A stretch of DNA of 64,000 bases from Ensifer sp. IC4062 (GTDB taxonomy: Bacteria > Pseudomonadota > Alphaproteobacteria > Rhizobiales > Rhizobiaceae). Shown in pieces: positions 25,148-34,645 of this stretch. The stretch covers positions 1 through 64,000 of the forward strand of contig NZ_JADYVD010000016.1 in the NCBI RefSeq assembly GCF_020193575.1, in the 5' to 3' direction. The translations under genes and the position numbers were made by a program. The notes below the pieces were generated by a model that did no database searches, was not told the origin of the DNA, and was given only the letters and a program-made list of their open reading frames with translations. How positions within the stretch are numbered: position 1 is the first letter of the stretch; every line of letters begins with the position of its first letter.

Positions 25148-26029
25148 GTGGACTGGGACGACGTCAGAGTGTTTCTCGCGGTGGCGCGAACGGGGCAAAT
25201 TCTCGCTGCCTCGAAGCGTCTCGGCATCAACCACGCCACCCTCAGCCGCCGGGTCACGGCGCTTGAGGAAACCCTGAAAACGAGGCTTCTCGTCCGGCGC
25301 CCGAACGGCTGCGAACTGACGGCCGAGGGGGAAGTCTTCCTTGCCGCCGCCGAACGCATGGAAACCGAAATGCTCGCGGCGCAATCGCAAATCGGCCGGA
25401 TCGACACGGCGATCGCCGGCACGGTGCGCATCGGTGCTCCGGACGGCTTCGGCGTCTCCTTCCTGGCACCACGCCTCGGGCGGCTCACGGCGCGCTATCC
25501 GGAACTCAAGCTGCAGCTCGTTCCGGTTCCGCGTTCCTTTTCTCTGTCGCAGCGCGAAGCCGACATCGCGATCACCATCGAGCGCCCGGAACAGGGCCGT
25601 CTCGTTTCGTCCAAGCTGACCGATTATACACTGGGGCTTTACGCATCGTCAGATTATCTTGCCCGCCATGGTACGCCATTAACGATCGACGATCTCAAGC
25701 ACCATCGCCGGATCGGCTATGTCGAGGACCTGATCTTCACGCCCTCGCTCAACTTCTCCGCCGAGATCATGCGAAGCTGGGACGCCTCTTTCGAGATTTC
25801 GAGCGCTACGGGACAGACGGAAGCCGTCCGCTCCAGCGCCGGGATCGGCATTCTGCACAACTACATTGCCCGCCAGGTTCCCGAGCTCAAGCGCATCCTG
25901 CCGGAAACGACCATCCGGCGCTCCTATTGGACGACCTATCACGAAAGCGCGCGCGATCTGGTGCGCGTGCGCACCGTCGTTTCCTTTTTGCAGGAGCTGG
26001 TGGCAGCGGAGCATCAGATATTCGTGTGA
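25148..26029 (+). CDS. LysR-family transcriptional regulator
   Basis: 293 residues from GTG 25148 (DWDDVRVFLAVARTGQILAA). The N-terminal winged helix (residues 1-60, GINHATLSRRVTALEE) is followed by the periplasmic-binding-like effector domain. This subgroup (VRRPNGCELTAEGE, APDGFGVSFLAPRLG) is common in rhizobia. It is divergent from mmsA with 114 bases between, so mmsA is the likely target, with autoregulation through the dyad at 25082-25094. The inducer is unknown. Confidence 0.9.
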   Translation: MDWDDVRVFLAVARTGQILAASKRLGINHATLSRRVTALEETLKTRLLVRRPNGCELTAEGEVFLAAAERMETEMLAAQSQIGRIDTAIAGTVRIGAPDGFGVSFLAPRLGRLTARYPELKLQLVPVPRSFSLSQREADIAITIERPEQGRLVSSKLTDYTLGLYASSDYLARHGTPLTIDDLKHHRRIGYVEDLIFTPSLNFSAEIMRSWDASFEISSATGQTEAVRSSAGIGILHNYIARQVPELKRILPETTIRRSYWTTYHESARDLVRVRTVVSFLQELVAAEHQIFV

Positions 26030-26108
26030 TCTGCACGCAGGTGCAGTGTTGAAGTTCGCCAGCAGCGTGGCCGGGCGTGCATAATCTTCGAAAAACAAAG
26101 CGGGGAAA

Positions 26109-26185
26109 TGGTACGGTTGGGTGGTCTCGAACCACCGACCTCAGGTGCCACAAACCTGCGCTCTAACCAACTGAGCTACAACCGC
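26109..26185 (-). tRNA. tRNA-His (anticodon GUG), no encoded G-1
   Basis: Reading the minus strand, the acceptor GCGGTTG (26185-26179) pairs with CAACCGT, closing with a G1-U72 wobble. The discriminator is A73 (26112) and CCA is encoded at 26111-26109. The anticodon loop TTGTGGC gives GTG. The base before position 1 is T, so there is no genomic G-1, and A73 replaces the usual C73. This matches the special alphaproteobacterial tRNA-His class. Confidence 0.95.
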
Positions 26186-26270
26186 ACTCGGGCAAGCGAT
26201 ATGTGTCGCTTGGCGGCTCACATACGGGCACTGCCGCTGATTTGCAAGCCTTAACTTCAGATTATCCAGC

Positions 26271-26302
26271 AAAAAGACCGGATGGCAAGCCACCCGGTCT
26301 TT
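26271..26302 (-). terminator. Phasin-gene terminator
   Basis: On the minus strand AAAGACCGG (26302-26294) pairs with CCGGTCTTT (26281-26273), with an inner TGGC/GCCA extension and T residues continuing to 26271. It is 32 bases past the phasin stop. Confidence 0.85.
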
Positions 26303-26333
26303 GCATCGATTCCGATGGATACGGCGCGGCCGA

Positions 26334-26783
26334 TCAGGCCTTTTTGAAGTTCGACATTGCCTTTTCAGCAGCGTCCTTGCCCGGCTTCGCGACGTTTTCA
26401 GCGACCTTCTTCGTCGCTTCCTGCATGGTCTTCGCCTGCTCGACGGCAAGCTCAGCCTGCTTGCGGATGAAGGTCGTCTGGAGTTCGACCAGCTCCGAAA
26501 GCGACCTCACGCCAAGCAGCGCTTCCATGTGCGAAAGGGAGTTCTCGGCATTGGTGCGCAGCGCATCGATGGCCTTGAGACCGAGTTCGACAGTGCCGGT
26601 CTGAGCGTTTTCAAGCGTCGCTTCCACGGTCTTGGTCGCCTCTTCGGCAGCGGTCTTCATCTTGACATAAGCGTCCTTCGACTGGGCGGCGCCCTTTTCG
26701 GCGAACTCGCGGAAGCTATCGGCAAATTTGGCCGGATCGAAGGAGGAAAGGGAAAATGCGTCGTCGGTCTTCTTGGTAGCCAT
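26334..26783 (-). CDS. phaP: Phasin (PHB granule-associated protein)
   Basis: 149 residues, almost wholly amphipathic helix, with the phasin_2 pattern FADSFREFAEKGAAQSKDAY and KAIDALRTNAENSLSHMEALLG, and an Ala/Lys-rich C-terminal helix. Phasins coat polyhydroxybutyrate granules and limit their size. The product is cytoplasmic, without a signal. Two GTGC/GCAC-type dyads upstream resemble PhaR operators, and a strong terminator follows. Which of the S. meliloti phasin paralogues it is cannot be decided with certainty; PhaP1 is likely from its position beside cbrA. Confidence 0.93.
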   Translation of the reverse strand: MATKKTDDAFSLSSFDPAKFADSFREFAEKGAAQSKDAYVKMKTAAEEATKTVEATLENAQTGTVELGLKAIDALRTNAENSLSHMEALLGVRSLSELVELQTTFIRKQAELAVEQAKTMQEATKKVAENVAKPGKDAAEKAMSNFKKA

Positions 26784-26854
26784 AGTAAGCGCTCCTTGGT
26801 GTGGCCCTCTTCAGAGGCGCCAGTTGGTCGATGCCCATCCTATAATCGATTTCG

Positions 26855-26888
26855 TTGTGCATTGCAACATAATTGTGCATCGCACAAT
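26855..26888. promoter_or_regulatory. Tandem PhaR-like operators upstream of phasin gene
   Basis: A perfect dyad ATTGTGC-ATC-GCACAAT (26872-26888) is preceded by a half-kept copy TTGTGC-ATT-GCAACA (26855-26868). The TGC-N3-GCA core agrees with published PhaR/PhbF sites of PHB producers. PhaR would release the promoter when PHB accumulates; this is inferred by similarity. Confidence 0.55.
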
Positions 26889-27011
26889 ATCCAGCAGCCT
26901 ATTAACCTTCCGCAGCAAAAGGCGGCGCCGACGCCGCGCCTTTGCTGGACCCTCGCAAATGGGCCGGGTATTAATAGACCGTTAACGCGCAAGCGATCCA
27001 TAGGCCTGCCC

Positions 27012-30000
27012 ATGCCCGAGAGACAATATCCCTTTATCGACATTGCCGTGCATGCACGGGTGCGCGATCATTTTGCCAAGGGAGATGCGTCTGTCCTGTT
27101 TTCGCGGGATCTCGGCCGCGTATTGTGGGCGAACGACCAGGGCGCGAACCTGTTCGGCATCGCATCCGTCTACGATTTTATCGATGCCGCTCTCGATCCG
27201 AACGATCTCTCGCTTCGCCAGTTGCGTACGGCAGCAGCGCAGCTTTCGGCCGTCGGCGACCGCCGGCAACTGCTGGTCCGGATATCCTCCGGCTTCCGGC
27301 GCTTGCCCTTGAATGCCTCCGTGGAGCTGATCCGCATCCGGCCGGGCGAAGACGCGGTGCTCTTCACCACCCCCCATAACGGCAAGGCATTGACGATCGA
27401 GGAGCGGGCCGCCCGGATGATCGCGGGACTTGACGGACCGGACACGCATATGGCCGTGCTCGACGGCGACGGCGTGATCCTTGCCCAGTCTTCCGGTTTC
27501 GATGAATTGGGTCTGTCAGAGGAGGTTCGCCGCACGCTCGTCTCGGATGTCGCGCGCGACAGAGATCGGCTAATCAAGCGCCCGGTCCTGACCAGCAAGG
27601 GCGAACTCCCCGCCGCCATCGGCAAGATATCCGACCATCCAGCCCTGCACCTTCTGTTCGCGGTGGAAACGGTCCTTGAGGATCTTGATTCCGAAGCGGC
27701 ACCTGAAGGAGCAGACGACGGGCTGCAGCCGCCGATAGAAAATGTCGAACAAGCTGCCGCCGGGGACCTGCTGGCGATGGAGGAGCAGCCTCACCCGGAA
27801 CTCGAGGACACCGCGTCATCGCTGGTGGGTGCGGGGCAGGATGCGACCGACGGTGCGGGACCGGACAACCAACGTGAATTGGCGCTTGAGCCCGACGAAA
27901 CGGCTTCGACGGCGGAGTCTGCCAATCCCGATGAGCCTGCCGTAGCCGAGTCCGCCGCGACAGTCGAAAGCCAAAACGATGCCGGCGAGACCGATACTTC
28001 CGGTTTTGCCTTCGCGCCCGGCGGTCGCGCCGTTCGCTTCGTATGGAAAATAGACGCGGAGGGGCGTTTCAGCGAGATCTCGGAGGAGTTTGCCTCGGCC
28101 GTCGGTCCCAAGGCTGCCGATGTGATCGGCGAGACATTTGCCGACCTCGCTCAGCGCTACGATCTCGATCCGGACAATCGGATCAACGAACTCCTGCGCC
28201 GACGCGACACCTGGTCGGGCAAAACCATTCTTTGGCCGGTCGAGGGAACGAGCCTGAAGGTGCCCGTCGACCTCGCCGCGCTTCCCACCTACTCGCGGTC
28301 CCGGGAATTCGACGGATTCCGCGGCTTCGGGATCGTACGGGTCGCAGACGCGGTCATTGACGAGAAGGCCAGCGGAATAGAACTCGGTCGCGCCACCGAG
28401 CCTCGGCCGGTTCCTGCTGCCCTGCCCCCGTCGAGCGATGACGAGGCCACTACTGAAGGAGAGAGGACGGAGACACAACCGGAATCTCGTTCCGACGTTG
28501 TGGCCGACCAGTCGCCCGGTCGCGATGGGGAATGGGTGGATTTTGATACCGCGGCAACGGAGCCGGCCGCGCCAGAGGATGCCTTTCGCGGCACGGCACC
28601 GCGTGCCATCGAGACACCTGAGCGCCCATCGTCCGACAAGATCGTAGAGTTCGATCAGCGCAGGCCGGGGGCGGCCGGGACGCTGACGCGAGGCGAACAA
28701 GCCGCCTTTCGCGAAATTGCGAGACAACTCGGCGAACATTTCGGAGCACGTGGGGACAACGAGGAGATTGAGGAGGAGCCCTCCGAAGCCGCACCAAAAA
28801 AAGAGACGCCCTCGAACGCCGCATCCGACCTCGAAGAGGCTGACGAAACGAAGGCGACCGTTGAGCAGGAGGCACCGTCAGGCGATGATGAAGTGTTTCC
28901 TGCCTCGCGCCTGGCTGTCGGCATGAGCAGCGAGATCCTCGACCGCCTGCCTGTCGGTCTTCTCGTCCATTACGGCGACGAGTTGCTGCATGCCAACCCG
29001 GAATTCCTGCGCCTGACGGGATATCGCGACCTTGAGAGCTTCTCGCGGGAAGGCGGCCTTGCTGCGCTCTTCGCCCACGGCGACGACATCGTCGACGAGG
29101 AGCCGGACGGAACCATGACGCTGATCCGCCAGAACGGCCAGCTTGCATCTGTCAACGCGCATCTTCATTCGATCCGATGGGAAGGCAAAAGCGCACTCAT
29201 GCTTGCGCTCGCCCCGGTAAGCGGGAACGACGGCGCACAAGTGGGACGTGACGGCAATGCAATGGCGGGCGAAGCAAGCCGTCTCAGGATGGAAATCGAC
29301 GAACTTCGCTCCATTCTGGAGACTGCGACCGACGGAGTCGTCATCCTCGGGCAGGAAGGCGACGTGCGGACGATGAACGGCTCGGCAAGCGCGCTCTTCG
29401 ACTATGACGAAGACGAGATCCGCGGGAAGCCTTTCGCCGCACTCTTCGCCCATGAGAGCCAGAAAGCGGTGCTGGACTATCTGCAGGGTCTCTCCGGCCA
29501 TGGCGTCGCGAGCGTGCTCAACGACGGCCGCGAAGTGATCGGCCGCGAGGCGAACGGAGGCTTCATCCCGTTGTTCATGACCATCGGTCGGCTTTCCTCA
29601 TCCAACGGCTACTGTGCCGTCATCCGCGACATCACGCAGTGGAAGCGGACCGAGGAGGAACTGCGCAATGCCAAGCGCGCCGCCGAAACGGCCAACGCGC
29701 ACAAGACGGAGTTCCTGGCGAGGGTGAGCCACGAGATCCGCACGCCGCTGAACGCCATCATCGGTTTTTCCGACATGATGGCGAGCGAGCATTTCGGCCC
29801 TGTGGGGCATCCCCGTTACGTCGAATATGCCGGCGATATCGGCCGCTCCGGCAGGCACGTTCTCGACATCGTCAACGATCTGCTCGACATCTCAAAGATC
29901 GAGGCCGGCGAGATGGACCTCGATTTCAGTGCCGTCGATATCAACGATGCTGTTTCCGAAGCGGTGTCGCTGGTGCAGCCACAGGCCAACAGCCAGCGCG

Positions 30001-30401
30001 TGATCATCCGCACCTCGCTGTCGGGGTCTGTTCCGGCGGTCGTCGCGGACGGCCGATCCATCAAGCAGATCGCCCTCAACATTCTGGCGAACGCCATCCG
30101 CTTCACCCCGTCCGGCGGTCAGATCGTCGTGTCGACGTCCTACGAGGCGAACGGAAGCGTCATCCTACGGATCCGCGACACCGGGATCGGCATGACGCGC
30201 AGTGAGCTCGATCAGGCGATGAAGCCCTTCCGTCAGGTAACCACCGGCGGGCGTAAGCGCGGCGACGGTACAGGCCTGGGCCTGCCCCTGACCAAGGCCA
30301 TGACCGAGGCGAACCGCGCGCAGTTCTCGATCAATTCCACGCCGAATGAAGGCACGCTCGTCGAAATTTCCTTCCCACCGCAACGCGTCTTGGCGAACTG
30401 A
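27012..30401 (+). CDS. cbrA: Sensor histidine kinase CbrA (PAS-HisKA-HATPase)
   Basis: 1129 residues from ATG 27012 (MPERQYPFIDIAVHARVRDH); a frame open from 26301 crosses the phasin gene and is rejected. It has no membrane segment. An N-terminal PAS-like region (about 1-230) leads to a long acidic, low-complexity linker, two PAS domains (about 640-730 and 760-875), then HisKA with H907 (VSHEIRTPLN) and a complete ATPase domain (N-box NILANAIRF, DTGIGM, GTGLGLPL). In S. meliloti CbrA controls DivK/CtrA-dependent cell cycle, succinoglycan and motility and is needed for symbiosis. Monocistronic or loosely followed by a permease gene 66 bases on. Confidence 0.93.
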   Translation: MPERQYPFIDIAVHARVRDHFAKGDASVLFSRDLGRVLWANDQGANLFGIASVYDFIDAALDPNDLSLRQLRTAAAQLSAVGDRRQLLVRISSGFRRLPLNASVELIRIRPGEDAVLFTTPHNGKALTIEERAARMIAGLDGPDTHMAVLDGDGVILAQSSGFDELGLSEEVRRTLVSDVARDRDRLIKRPVLTSKGELPAAIGKISDHPALHLLFAVETVLEDLDSEAAPEGADDGLQPPIENVEQAAAGDLLAMEEQPHPELEDTASSLVGAGQDATDGAGPDNQRELALEPDETASTAESANPDEPAVAESAATVESQNDAGETDTSGFAFAPGGRAVRFVWKIDAEGRFSEISEEFASAVGPKAADVIGETFADLAQRYDLDPDNRINELLRRRDTWSGKTILWPVEGTSLKVPVDLAALPTYSRSREFDGFRGFGIVRVADAVIDEKASGIELGRATEPRPVPAALPPSSDDEATTEGERTETQPESRSDVVADQSPGRDGEWVDFDTAATEPAAPEDAFRGTAPRAIETPERPSSDKIVEFDQRRPGAAGTLTRGEQAAFREIARQLGEHFGARGDNEEIEEEPSEAAPKKETPSNAASDLEEADETKATVEQEAPSGDDEVFPASRLAVGMSSEILDRLPVGLLVHYGDELLHANPEFLRLTGYRDLESFSREGGLAALFAHGDDIVDEEPDGTMTLIRQNGQLASVNAHLHSIRWEGKSALMLALAPVSGNDGAQVGRDGNAMAGEASRLRMEIDELRSILETATDGVVILGQEGDVRTMNGSASALFDYDEDEIRGKPFAALFAHESQKAVLDYLQGLSGHGVASVLNDGREVIGREANGGFIPLFMTIGRLSSSNGYCAVIRDITQWKRTEEELRNAKRAAETANAHKTEFLARVSHEIRTPLNAIIGFSDMMASEHFGPVGHPRYVEYAGDIGRSGRHVLDIVNDLLDISKIEAGEMDLDFSAVDINDAVSEAVSLVQPQANSQRVIIRTSLSGSVPAVVADGRSIKQIALNILANAIRFTPSGGQIVVSTSYEANGSVILRIRDTGIGMTRSELDQAMKPFRQVTTGGRKRGDGTGLGLPLTKAMTEANRAQFSINSTPNEGTLVEISFPPQRVLAN

Positions 30402-30467
30402 GCACGAATGCTGTAAGGAAATGTTGACCTGCGGGAACCAGTTTGCCGGTTCCGGCCAGTCGTCGCC

Positions 30468-32177
30468 TTGCCGCTTCGCCTCGGAACCGATCGCTTGCAG
30501 TCTACGTCCAAAAGTCTCAGAAGACGCTATGCCCGGACCGGGACGGGCCTCGCTCATCCGTTGCTCGCGATCTGGGCTGTGCTCGCCTCGGCGATCGTGC
30601 TGATGCCAATGCTTTCCATTGGCTGGCTTGCCGCTTCCGGCGGTAGCGCCGACTGGCCGCATCTGATCGAGAACGTCATCCCGCGCGCGACTGGGCGAAC
30701 GCTGCTGCTCGTTGCGTTCACGGGTGCGGCAACAGCTTTTATCGGCATCCTGACTGCATGGCTGGTGGCGAGTTGCGAATTTCCGCTGCGCCGTTTCCTT
30801 TCTGCCGCGCTCGTGCTGCCGCTTGCGATACCCGCCTACCTCGCGGCCTATGCCTTCGGCGAACTGCTCACCTTCACCGGTCCAGTCCAGGAGCTGATCC
30901 GGCTCATCTTCGGTTTCCAGACGAGCCGGGACTACTGGTTCCCGGACGTGCGCTCGCTCGGCGGCGCGGTGCTCGTGCTGAGCTCGGTGCTCTATCCTTA
31001 TATCTATCTCGCCTGCCGCTCGATGTTCCTTATGCAGGGGCGCGCGGCCGCAGACGTGGCGCGCACGCTCGGCGCCGGACCGCTCAAGGTGTTTTTCCGG
31101 ATCCAGATCCCGATGGCGCGGCCCGCCATCATGATCGGCCTCACGCTTGTCGCCATGGAAACGCTGAACGACATCGGAGCAGTCGAGTTCCTTGGCGTCC
31201 AGACCCTGACCTTCTCGATTTTCGACACCTGGCTTAACCGCGGCAGCCTGGCCGGCGCCGCCCAGATCGCCTGCATCATGCTGCTCTTCGTCGTTGGCCT
31301 GATGATGGTCGAGCGCGCCGCCCGTCGCAGGCAGCGCTTCTCCAGCCAGAAGACAACGGCCGCCGTCCATGATGTTGCCAGGCTTACATTGACGGGCTGG
31401 AAAAAATGGGCGGCAACGATCGCCTGCCTGCTGCCGGTGCTCTCCGGCTTCGCCGTTCCCTTCTTTATTCTCGGTAATTACGCGCTGAAGCGCCTCGATC
31501 AGTTTCTGGGTCCGCGCCTTTTGAATGCGCTTTTGCACAGCATTCTGGTTTCCGGCCTGACAGCGCTCTTCGCCGTGCTTCTGGGATTTGTGCTTGCCTA
31601 TGCCGCCCGGACCGGGCGCTCGCGCACCACGGGAGCAGCTGGCCGATTGGCTTCCTTCGGCTATGGTGTGCCCGGTACCGTTCTCGCGATCGGCGTGCTC
31701 TTTCCACTGGCAGCACTCGACAACGCCGTCGATGCGCAGATGCGAGCTTCGTTCGGAATTTCGACCGGTCTGCTGATGAGCGGCACCGGCTTTGCCATCG
31801 TCTACGCCTGCACAGTTCGTTTCCTGACGATGGCGGAAGGCACGCTCGAAGCCGGCTTCCAGAAACTGTCGCCGCATCTCGACATGGCGGCACGCGCGCT
31901 CGGACGCACGAGCGGCCAAACGCTACGAACGGTACTGCTGCCGATGATGCGGCCGGCCGTGCTGACAGCAGCGCTGCTCGTTTTCATTGAGACGATGAAG
32001 GAACTCTCGGCGACCATCATGCTGAGACCCTTCAACTTCAACACGCTCGCCACCCTGGTCTACGAAGATGCCTCGCGCGCCAAGGTCGAAGACGCCTCCG
32101 TCGCGGCGATGATCATCGTCCTCGCCGGCATGATCCCGGTGATCCTGGTGTCGAGATCGCTGGAACGCCGTCCCTGA
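30468..32177 (+). CDS. Fused two-domain iron-type ABC permease (FbpB/SfuB family)
   Basis: About 569 residues with two homologous permease halves of about six helices each. EAA-type coupling loops are visible in both (RAAADVARTLGAGPLKVFF and HLDMAARALGRTSGQTLRT). This double layout is typical of Fe3+ permeases FbpB/SfuB/HitB. The start is uncertain: TTG 30468 and TTG 30495 are in frame, and the first in-frame ATG (about 30603) lies inside the first helix. It probably works with the FbpA-like protein at 20 kb; no ATPase gene is in the window. It follows cbrA on the same strand. Confidence 0.85.
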   Translation: MPLRLGTDRLQSTSKSLRRRYARTGTGLAHPLLAIWAVLASAIVLMPMLSIGWLAASGGSADWPHLIENVIPRATGRTLLLVAFTGAATAFIGILTAWLVASCEFPLRRFLSAALVLPLAIPAYLAAYAFGELLTFTGPVQELIRLIFGFQTSRDYWFPDVRSLGGAVLVLSSVLYPYIYLACRSMFLMQGRAAADVARTLGAGPLKVFFRIQIPMARPAIMIGLTLVAMETLNDIGAVEFLGVQTLTFSIFDTWLNRGSLAGAAQIACIMLLFVVGLMMVERAARRRQRFSSQKTTAAVHDVARLTLTGWKKWAATIACLLPVLSGFAVPFFILGNYALKRLDQFLGPRLLNALLHSILVSGLTALFAVLLGFVLAYAARTGRSRTTGAAGRLASFGYGVPGTVLAIGVLFPLAALDNAVDAQMRASFGISTGLLMSGTGFAIVYACTVRFLTMAEGTLEAGFQKLSPHLDMAARALGRTSGQTLRTVLLPMMRPAVLTAALLVFIETMKELSATIMLRPFNFNTLATLVYEDASRAKVEDASVAAMIIVLAGMIPVILVSRSLERRP

Positions 32178-32202
32178 CGGTCACAACTAAAGACGGTCGC
32201 AC

Positions 32203-32236
32203 AGCCAAAAAAAGAGGCAGCCGAAAGCCGCCTCTG
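32203..32236 (-). terminator. Strong minus-strand terminator beyond acsA2
   Basis: Minus-strand arms AGAGGC...GCCTCT extend inward through a G-U pair and GC/GC around loop TTTCG, followed by seven T. It is about 285 bases past the acsA2 stop, which is unusually far, and could instead end a small RNA made from 32240-32510. The segment 32178-32519 otherwise holds a second dyad next to acsA2 (GGACGGCGG/CCGCCGTCC, 32478-32508) and no real ORF. Confidence 0.7.
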
Positions 32237-32519
32237 AAGTCAATGCTAACCAACAAATGCTCGAGAAAAGGTGACATCATGTCTGCGGCAACATCGCTGC
32301 TGCGGCGCCGGCCCCCTGACTGGTCGGCCTCAAGTTGGTTCGACCATGCACCTCCAAATGTAAACAAGATCTTACTTTGTGACCCAACAATCTTAAGCAA
32401 TCGCGCGCAAGTCCGATGATTTGGTTAATTCACGGGACGCCAACTGGTTAACGCGCGACGGCGATTTGGAACAGCAAGGACGGCGGGATAGCAAGGAAGC
32501 CGCCGTCCCGCTCAAATAA

Positions 32520-34472
<1,953 letters not shown>

Positions 34473-34645
34473 GCTCTCCTCCACTCCTCTGCGTGTTTCT
34501 ATAACATGCTGCAGCGCAAAATAAACAGCGTGCTACCGGTTCGGCATTGCGATGACGACATTTCCATGCCAGTCGCATTTGCTTTATCCAAGCCGAAGGC
34601 CTATCCAGACGACTTGATCCGAAAGGCAACGGCAATCCGACCGAA

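Noticed and set aside
26301-27011. N-terminal extension of the cbrA frame across the phasin gene
   Set aside because: The frame is open by chance. The extension is antisense to the phasin and its operators, and ATG 27012 gives the expected CbrA start.
30165-31919. 584-codon minus-strand ORF opposite the FbpB-like permease
   Set aside because: Low-complexity His/Arg/Gln/Glu-rich composition typical of antisense frames; the plus strand encodes a clear permease.
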